Numbered from the stretch's first letter, positions 1 through 6,168 are shown. The stretch is 6,740 nucleotides of DNA from JBBSIG01 sp038232215 (GCA_038232215.1 JBBSIG010000146.1:1-6740), one strand, 5' to 3'. Program-made: numbers and translations. The notes: a model not told the origin generated them from the sequence alone.

Positions 1-834
1 GTAGCCGCTGAAGTGCGGGAGCTCGACGCCGAGCTGCGCGTAGACGTACATCGTGAGCCCCGAGCAGTCGAATCCGCCGGACGGGCTGGCGCCGCCCCAC
101 ACGTACGGCACACCGAGGACGCGCTCGGCGAGCGCGACCGCCTGCGCGCCGAGCGACGTCCCCGGGCTCGCGCCCTCGTCCGTCGGCAGCAGCCACGACG
201 CCGGCACGCCGGGGCCGGTGGCCGGCGCGGCTCGGAGCGAGCCGAGGCCGAGTAGCGCCCAGGCCGTGGCGCTGGCGCGGGAGCGGGTGGACGCCGACTT
301 CGCCGCGCGCGCGAGACCGACGAGGATCTGCGTTCCCGCCGGCACGCCGAGCGTGGAGTCGCCGACCGAGACGCGCAGGCCGACGAGGCCCGTCTCCGCG
401 GTCGCGCGGCCCGGCACGACGGCCGCCTGGAGCACGACCACGTAGCTCCCCGGCCCGAGCGGCATGAGAGCGTTGAGACCGCTGCGGAGCGCCCGTCCGC
501 CGGCGAAGACGCCTTCCGCGCTGGCGCCGGTCGTCCCGTGCGCGGGCACGAACAGCCGCGCGACCTGGACGCGCCCGCCGAGCAGCGAGACGTCCCGGAG
601 CTCCACCCCCGCCTCGCTCGCCGAGGCGGAGCCGATTCGCAGGACGTACCCGTCGGCCGGGTAGGCAAAGGCTCCTTCGCCGGCGCGGGCGAGCAGCGAG
701 CCGTCGGCCGCGCGCACCTCCGCGAGGCCGAGCCGACTCGCGGCCGCCCCCGCCGTGGCCGGCGCGAGGAGGGAGGCGAGCGCGAGCGCGGTCGCGGTCG
801 CGGTCGCGAGCCGGAGCAACACGGCGGCGAGCAT
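1..834 (-). CDS. Secreted NlpC/P60-family cell-wall peptidase (C-terminus outside window)
   Basis: Reading the minus strand from an ATG at 834 gives 278 residues with no stop before the window edge. Residues 1-30 form a signal peptide (short basic start, Ala/Leu-rich core, Ala-rich exit). Residues 35-180 are a Gly/Val-rich, probably beta-stranded region I cannot name. Residues 228-278 start an NlpC/P60 domain: ALAERVLGVPYVWGGASP, then GFDCSGLTMYVY with the expected catalytic Cys at 257, then LGVELPH. The catalytic His and the third polar residue would lie downstream, outside the window. Family members cut peptide cross-links in peptidoglycan (typically D-Glu to diamino-acid bonds) outside the membrane, acting in wall turnover or daughter-cell separation. 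The N-terminal domain may serve for wall binding, which is inference. No strong Shine-Dalgarno precedes the ATG, but the signal peptide directly after it supports this start. The domain call is firm; the exact substrate is not. Confidence 0.9.
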   Translation of the reverse strand, partial: MLAAVLLRLATATATALALASLLAPATAGAAASRLGLAEVRAADGSLLARAGEGAFAYPADGYVLRIGSASASEAGVELRDVSLLGGRVQVARLFVPAHGTTGASAEGVFAGGRALRSGLNALMPLGPGSYVVVLQAAVVPGRATAETGLVGLRVSVGDSTLGVPAGTQILVGLARAAKSASTRSRASATAWALLGLGSLRAAPATGPGVPASWLLPTDEGASPGTSLGAQAVALAERVLGVPYVWGGASPSGGFDCSGLTMYVYAQLGVELPHFSGY

Positions 835-905
835 AGCCGAGCCGGCGCTCGCTCTCGGTCAGCCTGCCGGCCGACGGGACGTGTCCAGCGCCCTGGGGCG
901 AAGAC

Positions 906-1049
906 ATGGCTCCCGGTGCTCGTGCGGGCGAGGCGCTCGAGGCGGTCGGCCTCGGCGAGCGGCTCCACCAGCGGGTGGGCCGGCTCTCGAGGGGCGAGCG
1001 CGGCCACGTGGCGATCACGCGGGCGCTCGCCGCCCGGCCGGCGACGTGG
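906..1049 (+). pseudogene. Degenerate remnant of an ABC transporter ATPase (signature region)
   Basis: In the frame starting at 906 the plus strand encodes EALEAVGLGERLHQRVGRLS, then RGERGHVAITRALAARP. This closely matches the stretch around the ABC signature of LolD/MacB-type ATPases (family consensus around LSGGERQRVAIARAL, followed by A-x-RP). Here the signature Gly is Arg (LSRGE, 984-998) and the usual Gln-Arg after GER is Gly-His. No Walker A lies upstream in frame (an in-frame stop is at 834-836), and after RP the expected hydrophobic strand and DEPT Walker B are missing. A shifted, scrambled trace may persist around 1065-1085. I read it as a fossil of about 140 bp, too short to be functional. 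It is unlike the DrrA-type ATPase at 3638, so it is not a local duplication. A chance open frame in GC-rich DNA is the alternative. Confidence 0.5.
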
Positions 1050-1071
1050 AGCTCTCGCTCGGCGGCGGAGA

Positions 1072-1092
1072 CGCGGCCCGGAGCCGGCCGCG
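1072..1092 (-). terminator. G+C-only hairpin, possible terminator for the 1128-1622 gene
   Basis: A perfect 7-bp inverted repeat (CGCGGCC at 1072-1078 and GGCCGCG at 1086-1092) with a 7-base loop lies about 35 bases past the stop codon of the minus-strand gene ending at 1128. No T-run follows on either strand, so intrinsic termination is uncertain. Short stems of this kind also arise by chance at this GC content. Confidence 0.25.
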
Positions 1093-1127
1093 AGCCGAGT
1101 CTCTGGGGGCCGAGGCGGGAGAGCGGC

Positions 1128-1622
1128 TCAGCGGTGCAGGAAGCGCTTCGCGGCCATCGCGGCGATCCCGCCGAGCGCCGCCTTCGCAAGCGGATTCCCG
1201 AGCATTCCCGCCGCTCCGCCTCCGCGGCCGACGCCGCCGCCACCGCCGAGGCCGCCGCCGAGGACCTGGCCGAGCAGGCCGGCGCCACCCTGCTGGTGCA
1301 GCCCGCCGACCAGCTTCGCGAGCAGGTCGGGCGAGCCGGCGTCACCGTCTCCTGCGGGCAGGTCGAGCCCCTGCTCCCTGCCGTGCTCCTGCAGGTGCCG
1401 CGCCAGCTCCGTGCGCTCGCCGGGCGACATCCGCTCGAACGCGCCCCGGGCCGCCTCCTGGTACTCCTCGGGCGAGAGCTGCGAGGCGACCTCCTCGTGC
1501 CGCTCGAGCGCCTCGTTGTCCGAGAAGCCCTCGTGCGGCGGTCCATCCTCGTACCGGCCGATGAAGTCCTGATAGTCCTGCTGCTTGCGATCGTCGCCGA
1601 GCAGGTCGTCGAGGAAGCTCAT
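1128..1622 (-). CDS. Hypothetical protein with acidic helical N-half and Gly-rich C-half
   Basis: The gene encodes 164 residues beginning MSFLDDLLGDDRKQQDY. I chose the ATG at 1622 over one eight codons upstream because AAAGGAGT sits just before it at ribosome-binding distance. Residues 1-82 are rich in charged residues and look helical, with Pro-containing turns (GRYEDGPPHEGFSD, 22-35; LSPEEYQEAARGAFERMSPG, 49-68). Residues 83-100 are an acidic Gly/Asp linker. Residues 100-144 are Gly/Leu-rich, including LGGGLGGGGGVGRGGG. Residues 144-164 form a hydrophobic amphipathic helix (NPLAKAALGGIAAMAAKRFL) ending in basic residues. There is no signal peptide or Cys. I do not recognise a characterised family. 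The start and the Gly/Leu-rich tail recall small proteins of the YidB/DUF937 kind, but I cannot confirm this. It is a monocistronic minus-strand gene divergent from rsgA. No function is assigned. Confidence 0.75.
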   Translation of the reverse strand: MSFLDDLLGDDRKQQDYQDFIGRYEDGPPHEGFSDNEALERHEEVASQLSPEEYQEAARGAFERMSPGERTELARHLQEHGREQGLDLPAGDGDAGSPDLLAKLVGGLHQQGGAGLLGQVLGGGLGGGGGVGRGGGAAGMLGNPLAKAALGGIAAMAAKRFLHR

Positions 1623-1626
1623 TCCG

Positions 1627-1634
1627 ACTCCTTT
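1627..1634 (-). promoter_or_regulatory. Ribosome binding site deciding the start at 1622
   Basis: On the minus strand AAAGGAGT precedes the ATG at 1620-1622, with five bases between GGAG and the ATG. It is the clearest Shine-Dalgarno sequence in the window. It lies inside the frame that would follow an ATG at 1646, which argues against that upstream start. Confidence 0.75.
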
Positions 1635-1687
1635 GCCGATTTGCACGTTGCCTCTCCACGGGTGCCGCCGGCAAACGCCGAGCGTGA

Positions 1688-1701
1688 CGACGATCTCGTC
1701 G
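1688..1701. repeat. Small inverted repeat in the divergent gap before rsgA
   Basis: CGACGA and TCGTCG are perfect 6-bp arms separated by two bases, followed at 1719-1733 by a second stem (GCGCC/GGCGC, loop of five). Both lie in the 1623-1887 gap between the divergent 1128-1622 gene and rsgA, where promoters and operators must be. I see no convincing -35/-10 pair there. The repeat could be an operator half-site pair or chance. Confidence 0.25.
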
Positions 1702-1887
1702 GTGCTACTCTTCGGCGAGCGCCGCTAGGGCGCGCGACGAGAAGAGGAGATGGCGCCCAAATGACCGAGCCCGTGTACGCCCCTCTCTCGCAGCCGCGAG
1801 GCTAGCGCGCCGTCCGATCTCCTGGAGGGGCAACGCGCGCGCCACGCGGCGACGTCCCCTCTTTCCTACCGCGGAGATCGCATACCC

Positions 1888-2955
1888 ATGAGCAGGACAG
1901 CCGGCGCGTCGGCGACGCGCCTCCAATCGCTCGGCTGGGGCCCGTGGCTCGAGTCCGCGCTCGAGCCGTTCGCCCGTGACGGCCTCGATCCCGGTCGTGT
2001 GACGGCCGAGCATCGCGGCGCCTACACGGTGTCCACCGAGGCCGGCGACGTGTCGGTCCAGCTCTCCGGCAGGCTCCGGCACGAGGCGGCGGGCCGCGGC
2101 GACCTGCCCGCCGTCGGCGACTGGGTGGTGACGGACGGCGAGTCCGTGCACGCCGTACTGCCCAGGCGCAGCGCGTTCTCGCGCAAGGCGGCGTGGCGCG
2201 CGACGGAGGAGCAGGTCGTGGCCGCGAACGTCGACGTCGTGTTTCTCGTCTGCTCCCTCGTGGACGACCTGAGCCTGCGACGACTCGAGCGGTACCTGAT
2301 CATGGCCTGGGAGAGCGGCGCCGAGCCGGTCGTCGTGCTGACGAAGACAGACCTCTGCGACGACGTCTCCCAGCGCACGCTCGAGGTGCAGTCGGTTGCG
2401 CTCGGCGTTCCGGTCCACCCGGTCAGCTGCGTCACGGGCGACGGCTTCGACGCCCTCACCGCCTACGCGCACGGGAACCGGACGATCGCGCTGCTCGGAT
2501 CGTCCGGCGCGGGGAAGTCGACGCTCCTGAACCGCCTGCTCGGGCGGGACCTGATGAAGACGGCGGCGGTACGGGAGTCGGACGGACGAGGGCGGCACAC
2601 GACTTCGCATCGCGAGCTCGTCCCGCTTCCCGGCGGCGGACTCGCCATCGACACCCCGGGGATGCGCGAGCTACAGCTCTGGGAGGCGGACGCCGGTCTC
2701 TCCGGCACGTTCGAGGACGTCGAGGCGCTCTTCGGGGAGTGCCGCTTCGGCGACTGCAGCCACGAGGTGGAGCCCGGTTGCGCGGTGCTCCAGGCGATCG
2801 AGGCGGGCGAGCTCCACCCCGACCGGCTCGAGAGCTATCGCAGCCTCAGGCGTGAGCTCGAGTGGCTCGAGCGGAAGCAGGATCGTCGTGCCGCCGCCGA
2901 CGACAGACGGCGGATCAGGAACCGCGCGAAGGAGATTCGCCGCCTCCCGAGGTGA
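1888..2955 (+). CDS. rsgA: Ribosome small subunit-dependent GTPase A (RsgA)
   Basis: The 355-residue product is a circularly permuted GTPase that binds the 30S subunit late in assembly; GTP hydrolysis helps maturation and release of assembly factors. An N-terminal OB-fold segment (about 40-95) includes GDLPAVGDWV at 71-80. The G motifs then appear in permuted order: G4 TKTD at 152-155, G5 near SCVTGDG at 180-186, Walker A/G1 GSSGAGKST at 204-212, G2 RHTT at 236-239, and G3 DTPGM at 255-259. The C-terminal zinc site has Cys285, Cys290, His292 and Cys298 (ECRFGDCSHEVEPGC). A strongly basic tail (329-355) fits rRNA contact. The opening LQSLGWGPW before the OB fold is typical of the longer RsgA variant. 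GGAG at 1873-1876 lies 11 bases before the ATG, a usable but distant ribosome site. All expected catalytic elements are present. It is convergent with the next gene, seven bases away. Confidence 0.96.
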   Translation: MSRTAGASATRLQSLGWGPWLESALEPFARDGLDPGRVTAEHRGAYTVSTEAGDVSVQLSGRLRHEAAGRGDLPAVGDWVVTDGESVHAVLPRRSAFSRKAAWRATEEQVVAANVDVVFLVCSLVDDLSLRRLERYLIMAWESGAEPVVVLTKTDLCDDVSQRTLEVQSVALGVPVHPVSCVTGDGFDALTAYAHGNRTIALLGSSGAGKSTLLNRLLGRDLMKTAAVRESDGRGRHTTSHRELVPLPGGGLAIDTPGMRELQLWEADAGLSGTFEDVEALFGECRFGDCSHEVEPGCAVLQAIEAGELHPDRLESYRSLRRELEWLERKQDRRAAADDRRRIRNRAKEIRRLPR

Positions 2956-2962
2956 GCGCGCG

Positions 2963-3355
2963 CTACCGGACGCGGACCGCGTAGTCGAGCTTCAGCACGC
3001 GGCTCTTCGCGATCACGCGGACCTGGAACACGAGCGGCTTGCTCCGCGTCTCGTCCGACCACCTGAACGAGCCGCGGTAGATTCCGACGAAGGCGTAGTA
3101 GCCGACCGTGTCGACCTTCTTGCCGTTGTAGAGGATGACCGGGCTGACGGTGGCGTGGAGCCGCTTGCCCCGCCGGTCGCGCGCGTAGACCGTGTATGTC
3201 CAGCGCGTGCCCGCCTCGGGCGTGTGGGTGGCCGCGACCAGCGACGCCGTGAAGGGGATCTGGCTCTCGCTCGGCGTCGGAGCCGCGACGGGAGCCACCG
3301 CGAGCGCCGCGAGCCCGAGCACCAACGCGAGCGTCAACACGTGTCGAAGCCGCAT
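2963..3355 (-). CDS. Small secreted protein, probable Ig-like beta-sandwich
   Basis: The gene encodes 130 residues. Residues 1-25 are a Sec signal peptide (MRLRH start, Leu/Ala core, Ala-Pro exit near 21-26) with no lipobox Cys, so it is probably released or held loosely outside the membrane. The mature part has alternating hydrophobic/polar strands: RWTYTVYARDRRGKRLHATV (51-70), VILYNGKKVDTVGYYAFVGI (73-92), FRWSDET (97-103), PLVFQVRVIAKSRVLKLDYA (107-126). This resembles a single Ig-like/Big-type domain of a kind I recall as common in Thermoleophilia, with a T-Y-x-V-x-A-x-D-x-x-G-K strand-turn pattern. There are no Cys residues and no obvious catalytic set. A structural or binding role is inferred from fold style only. 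The upstream side lacks a Shine-Dalgarno but has a -10-like hexamer placed for leaderless expression. Confidence 0.82.
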   Translation of the reverse strand: MRLRHVLTLALVLGLAALAVAPVAAPTPSESQIPFTASLVAATHTPEAGTRWTYTVYARDRRGKRLHATVSPVILYNGKKVDTVGYYAFVGIYRGSFRWSDETRSKPLVFQVRVIAKSRVLKLDYAVRVR

Positions 3356-3362
3356 CGCGCCG

Positions 3363-3368
3363 ATTGTA
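3363..3368 (-). promoter_or_regulatory. Possible leaderless promoter -10 (TACAAT) for the 2963-3355 gene
   Basis: On the minus strand TACAAT, close to the TATAAT/TANNNT consensus, ends seven bases before the ATG at 3355. Transcription would then start at or beside the A of the start codon. No Shine-Dalgarno is visible, which agrees with a leaderless mRNA, a common arrangement in actinobacteria. The -35 is poor: the nearest candidate is TTACAT with a long 19-base spacer. Confidence 0.5.
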
Positions 3369-3420
3369 GGGACCGTTCGTTTGCAAGATGTAAGCTCGTG
3401 CCCCGTCCGCGAGGCCGGCC

Positions 3421-3469
3421 CTGTGGACGACCCGTCACGGGGTCAGACACCGTCGCAAACCGTCCACAG
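3421..3469. repeat. 9-bp perfect inverted repeat enclosing the first 32-bp repeat copy
   Basis: CTGTGGACG (3421-3429) and CGTCCACAG (3461-3469) are exact reverse complements 31 bases apart. Inside is a second small pair, GACCC (3429-3433) and GGGTC (3440-3444). The second direct-repeat copy keeps the right-hand CCACAG but not the left arm. The element lies outside the genes, between the two divergent starts, and may be a REP/MITE-like fragment. Confidence 0.55.
3438..3469 (+). repeat. Degenerate 32-bp direct repeat, copy A
   Basis: This copy starts CGGGGTCAGACACCGT and ends CCACAG. It matches copy B at 3528-3559 at 24 of 32 positions with no gap, at a 90-base offset. The conserved blocks are CGGGG, CAG, CACCGT and CCACAG. 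Seven of the eight differences are transitions, as expected from decay of a once-identical sequence. Confidence 0.6.
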
Positions 3470-3527
3470 CGCGGAGCGCGCGGGCCGGACGATCTCCGGG
3501 TCTTCGTGACGAACTTTCCACCGGACG

Positions 3528-3559
3528 CGGGGCCAGGCACCGTGACGGATCGCCCACAG
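3528..3559 (+). repeat. Degenerate 32-bp direct repeat, copy B
   Basis: This copy starts CGGGGCCAGGCACCGT and ends CCACAG. It is the partner of copy A at 3438-3469. A small hairpin-like TTCG-TGA-CGAA (3503-3513) lies between the copies. No gene covers this region: the open frame running through it into the ATPase shows no recognisable protein before the ATG at 3638. Confidence 0.6.
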
Positions 3560-3624
3560 GCGAGCGCGGGAGCCTCGCTCAGGCGAGTGTCCGGCAGCGC
3601 AGAAGTCGCTCGCGCCCGCGTGGC

Positions 3625-3630
3625 TAAGCT
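3625..3630 (+). promoter_or_regulatory. Possible leaderless promoter -10 (TAAGCT) for the ABC exporter operon
   Basis: TAAGCT fits TANNNT and ends seven bases before the ATG at 3638, the same geometry as the -10 candidate of the divergent gene. No Shine-Dalgarno precedes this ATG. The region 17-18 bases further upstream has no good -35 match, so the call rests on spacing and the missing ribosome site. Confidence 0.42.
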
Positions 3631-3637
3631 GGCCCCG

Positions 3638-4615
3638 ATGGAGCGGCGCGAGGGCATCGAGGTCGAGGGTCTCGTCAGGGAGTTCAAGAAAGGGCCGCGG
3701 GCGGTCGACGGGATCGACCTCGAGGTGGCTCCGGGTGAGATCTACGGCTTCCTCGGCCCGAACGGCGCGGGCAAGTCGACCACCGTGCACATGCTGACGA
3801 CCCTGCTCCCGCCGACCGCCGGAAGGGCGAGCGTCGCGGGCTTCGACGTGGTGAGGGAAGGGCCGCAGGTGCGCGCGTCGATCGGGGCCGCCCTCCAGGA
3901 AGCAGCGCTCGATCCCCTCCTCACCGGCCGCGAGCACCTCCGCCTGCAGTCCGCGCTCCAGGGGCTCTCGAAGCCCGAGCGCACCCGTCGCGGGACGGCT
4001 CTCCTGGAGCGCGTCGGCCTCACCGAGGCTGCCGACCGCAGGGTGCGCGGCTACTCGGGCGGGATGAAGCGACGGCTCGATCTCGCGCTCGCGCTCGTGC
4101 ACGAGCCGTCGATCCTCTTCCTCGACGAGCCGACGACGGGCCTCGACCCGCAGAGCCGGAGCGCGCTCTGGGAGGAGGTCGGCCGACTCGCGAAGGAGGA
4201 AGGGGTCACGGTCTTCCTGACGACCCAGTACCTCGAGGAGGCCGACGTGCTCGCCGACCGTGTAGGCATCATCGACCGGGGCCGCATCGTCGCGGAGGGC
4301 ACGCCCGCCGCGCTGAAGGCGGAGATCGGCGAGCCGAGCGTGGAGGCGGTGCCCGAGCGCCCGGAGGACCTCGACGCGATCGGACGGACGCTCGAGCGCT
4401 TCGGCAAGCCGACCGGCGGCCGGAGGGGCGCGGCGACCGTGCGGCTAGAGGCAGGAGTCGACCTGGCCGACGTCGTCCGCGGTCTCGACTCGGACGGTCT
4501 CGGCATCTCGCACCTGCAGCTCCACGTGCCGACCCTCGACGACGTCTTCCTCGCGAAGACGGGCCGCTCGCTCGAGGGCGCGGCCGACGACGAGCCCGAA
4601 GCCGTTCCCGCGTGA
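3638..4615 (+). CDS. DrrA-like ABC exporter ATPase
   Basis: The 325-residue cytoplasmic ATPase would power efflux through the two permeases that follow. Visible motifs: Walker A GPNGAGKST (40-48), Q-loop Gln87 in AALQEAALD, signature YSGGMKRRLDLA (139-150), Walker B ILFLDEPTTGLD (159-170, catalytic Glu164) and D-loop. The switch position usually held by His is Gln197 (LTTQYLEEADVLADRV). That form is typical of daunorubicin-resistance DrrA relatives. The C-terminal domain (about 225-325) ends with the DrrA-style LDDVFLAKTGRSLEG before an acidic tail. The ATG at 3638 places strand one (IEVEGLVREF) where expected; a GTG at 3620 would add six residues, and the longer open frame upstream to 2852 overlaps rsgA and the secreted-protein gene and has no domain. 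The stop overlaps the first permease start (GTGA). The substrate is unknown; the family exports hydrophobic drugs, antibiotics or lipids. Confidence 0.94.
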   Translation: MERREGIEVEGLVREFKKGPRAVDGIDLEVAPGEIYGFLGPNGAGKSTTVHMLTTLLPPTAGRASVAGFDVVREGPQVRASIGAALQEAALDPLLTGREHLRLQSALQGLSKPERTRRGTALLERVGLTEAADRRVRGYSGGMKRRLDLALALVHEPSILFLDEPTTGLDPQSRSALWEEVGRLAKEEGVTVFLTTQYLEEADVLADRVGIIDRGRIVAEGTPAALKAEIGEPSVEAVPERPEDLDAIGRTLERFGKPTGGRRGAATVRLEAGVDLADVVRGLDSDGLGISHLQLHVPTLDDVFLAKTGRSLEGAADDEPEAVPA

Positions 4616-5391
4616 GCTCGCCTCTCGTCTCGCAGGTCTACCAGCTCGCCCGCCGCTCCTTCCGCCGGACGCTGCGTCAGCCGGCGAGCACGATCGCCCC
4701 CCTCGTCTTCCCGCTGATGCTGCTCTTCGTCAACTCCGGCGGCCTGCACGCGGCAACGAAGCTCCCCGGCTTTCCCTCCGACTCGTTCGTCGCCTTCGCG
4801 CTCGCGGTGCCGTTCATGCAGGGCGCTCTGTTCGCCACGATGAACGCGGGCACCGACCTCGCCCGCGACATCGAGACGGGCTTTCTCAGCCGGCTCTCGC
4901 TGACGCCCATGAGCGGCGTCGCCCTCGTGCTCGGCCAGCTCGGCGGAGCCGTCTCGCTGGCCGCGTTGCAGGCAGTCGTCTACCTCGGCGTCGGTTTGGC
5001 GGTCGGCGTCGACCTCGCGAGCGGGCTCGCGGGCGGACTCGTGCTGATCGCGCTCGCGCTCCTCGTCGCTCTCGCCTTCGGCGCCGTCGGCATCTTCATG
5101 GCGCTCCGCACCGGCTCCGGCGAGGCGGTGCAGGGCCTGTTCCCGCTCATCTTCGTGCTGTTCTTCCTCTCGTCCATGAACCTGCCTCGCAACCTGATCG
5201 AGGCGGACTGGTTCCGAGCGGTGGCGACGATCAACCCGGTCTCGTACCTGATCGAGGGGATGCGGAGCCTCGTCATCGTCGGCTGGGACGGTCAGGCGCT
5301 CGGGCTCGGCTTCGGCGTCTCCCTGGCGCTGCTCGTGCTCTCGCTCGCCGCCTCGTCCGCCGCCCTGAAGACGCGGATGCTGCGGACATGA
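4612..5391 (+). CDS. ABC-2 type exporter permease (first subunit, DrrB-like)
   Basis: The 259-residue membrane protein has about six hydrophobic segments, near 27-42, 57-79, 104-132, 140-165, 175-192 and 228-252, the ABC-2 permease layout. The loop ARDIETGFLSRLSLTPMSG (84-102) is the family's coupling-type cytoplasmic stretch, and the region MNLPRNLIEADWFRAVATIN with NPVSYLIEGMR (189-218) is the conserved segment before the last helix. It starts at GTG 4612 inside the ATPase stop (GTGA overlap), so translation is probably coupled. No separate ribosome site is obvious. It would sit in the cytoplasmic membrane and pair with the second permease over an ATPase dimer. It is intact; substrate unknown. 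Confidence 0.93.
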   Translation: MSSPLVSQVYQLARRSFRRTLRQPASTIAPLVFPLMLLFVNSGGLHAATKLPGFPSDSFVAFALAVPFMQGALFATMNAGTDLARDIETGFLSRLSLTPMSGVALVLGQLGGAVSLAALQAVVYLGVGLAVGVDLASGLAGGLVLIALALLVALAFGAVGIFMALRTGSGEAVQGLFPLIFVLFFLSSMNLPRNLIEADWFRAVATINPVSYLIEGMRSLVIVGWDGQALGLGFGVSLALLVLSLAASSAALKTRMLRT

Positions 5392-6164
5392 CGCACGGCA
5401 GCTTTCGCTCTGTCGCGCTCGCGGTCGCCTGGCGGACGCTGCACAACGTCTTCCACAACCCCGCGCTCCTCCTGCCCTCGCTGCTCTTTCCGATGGTCTT
5501 CTTCGCCGCCTTCGCCGGCGGTCTCTCGCGGATCGCGGACGCGCCCGGCTTCGACTTCCCCTCCGGCTATACCGCCTTCCAGTACGTGTTCGTGCTGCTG
5601 CAATCGGCCGCCTTCGGCGGCGTCTTCACGGGCTTCGGGATCGCGCGCGACTTCGAGAACGGGTTCGCGCGGCGCCTGCTGCTCGCAGCCCCCCGCCGCA
5701 GCGGGATCGTCGCCGGCTACGCCCTCGCCGCGCTCGCCCGCTTCCTGTTCACCGGCCTGGTGGTCACGATCACGGCGCTGCTCGCGGGGATGGAGGTCGA
5801 TGGAGGCGGCGTCGACCTGTTCGGCCTGCTCGTGCTCGCGCTGCTCGTGAACGTGATCGCGACGCTGTGGGCGGCCGGCCTCGCGATGCGTATCCGCTCC
5901 GTGCAGGCCGGCCCGCTGATGCAGAGCCCCGTCTTCCTGATCCTCTTCCTGGCCCCGGTGTACGTCCCGCTCGATCTGCTCGGCGGCTGGATCCACGCCA
6001 TCGCCCGCTTCAACCCGGCGACTGCGCTGCTCGAGACGGGGCGCGGCTTCATCTCCGGCGAGCCCGCGAACGTGGGGCTCGCCTTCGGGCTCGCGATCGC
6101 GCTCGTGGGCATGTTCGCACTCTGGGCGCTCCGGGGCCTCCGGCGGGCGGAGGCGGCAGGCTAG
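5388..6164 (+). CDS. ABC-2 type exporter permease (second subunit)
   Basis: The 258-residue protein has the same six-segment layout as its upstream neighbour (about 27-47, 62-84, 108-134, 144-167, 180-197, 227-248) but a clearly different sequence. Shared family features are FPMVFFAAFAGGL in the first helix, ARDFENGFARRLLLAAPRRS (86-105) matching the ARDIETGF loop of the first permease, and FNPATALLETGRGFISGE (208-225) matching its NPVSYLIEGMR segment. It starts at ATG 5388 overlapping the previous stop (ATGA). Two divergent permeases with one ATPase suggest a heterodimeric membrane part, as in systems with separate DrrB and DrrC-type subunits; this is inference. The gene ends the operon, 24 bases from the convergent hydrolase gene. 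Confidence 0.93.
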   Translation: MTHGSFRSVALAVAWRTLHNVFHNPALLLPSLLFPMVFFAAFAGGLSRIADAPGFDFPSGYTAFQYVFVLLQSAAFGGVFTGFGIARDFENGFARRLLLAAPRRSGIVAGYALAALARFLFTGLVVTITALLAGMEVDGGGVDLFGLLVLALLVNVIATLWAAGLAMRIRSVQAGPLMQSPVFLILFLAPVYVPLDLLGGWIHAIARFNPATALLETGRGFISGEPANVGLAFGLAIALVGMFALWALRGLRRAEAAG

Positions 6165-6168
6165 GCGA

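Noticed and set aside
538..1572. Long plus-strand frames over the left region
   Set aside because: They are antisense to the NlpC/P60 gene and to the 1128-1622 gene, with Arg/Pro/Ala-rich low-complexity products. Only the short ABC-like stretch at 906-1049 is worth keeping.
1761..1805. 14-codon plus-strand frame (MTEPVYAPLSQPRG) upstream of rsgA
   Set aside because: An AGGAG lies about a dozen bases ahead, so a leader peptide is conceivable, but there is no regulatory residue pattern, attenuator or overlap with rsgA to support it.
1705..2610. Minus-strand 301-residue frame opposite rsgA
   Set aside because: It is a shadow of the rsgA coding strand in GC-rich DNA, with no domain and Arg/Ala-rich composition.
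3391..3396. Second TAAGCT hexamer on the plus strand in the divergent gap
   Set aside because: It is the same hexamer as the candidate exporter -10 but is far from any start codon and has no -35 at normal spacing. Probably chance.
3421..3559. CRISPR array
   Set aside because: There are only two imperfect copies, no further repeats at regular spacing and no cas genes in the window.
2852..3637. Long upstream extension of the ABC ATPase frame (262 extra residues)
   Set aside because: It overlaps rsgA and runs antisense through the secreted-protein gene, has Arg/Pro-rich composition typical of a shadow frame, and crosses the repeat region. The ATPase fold begins just after the ATG at 3638.
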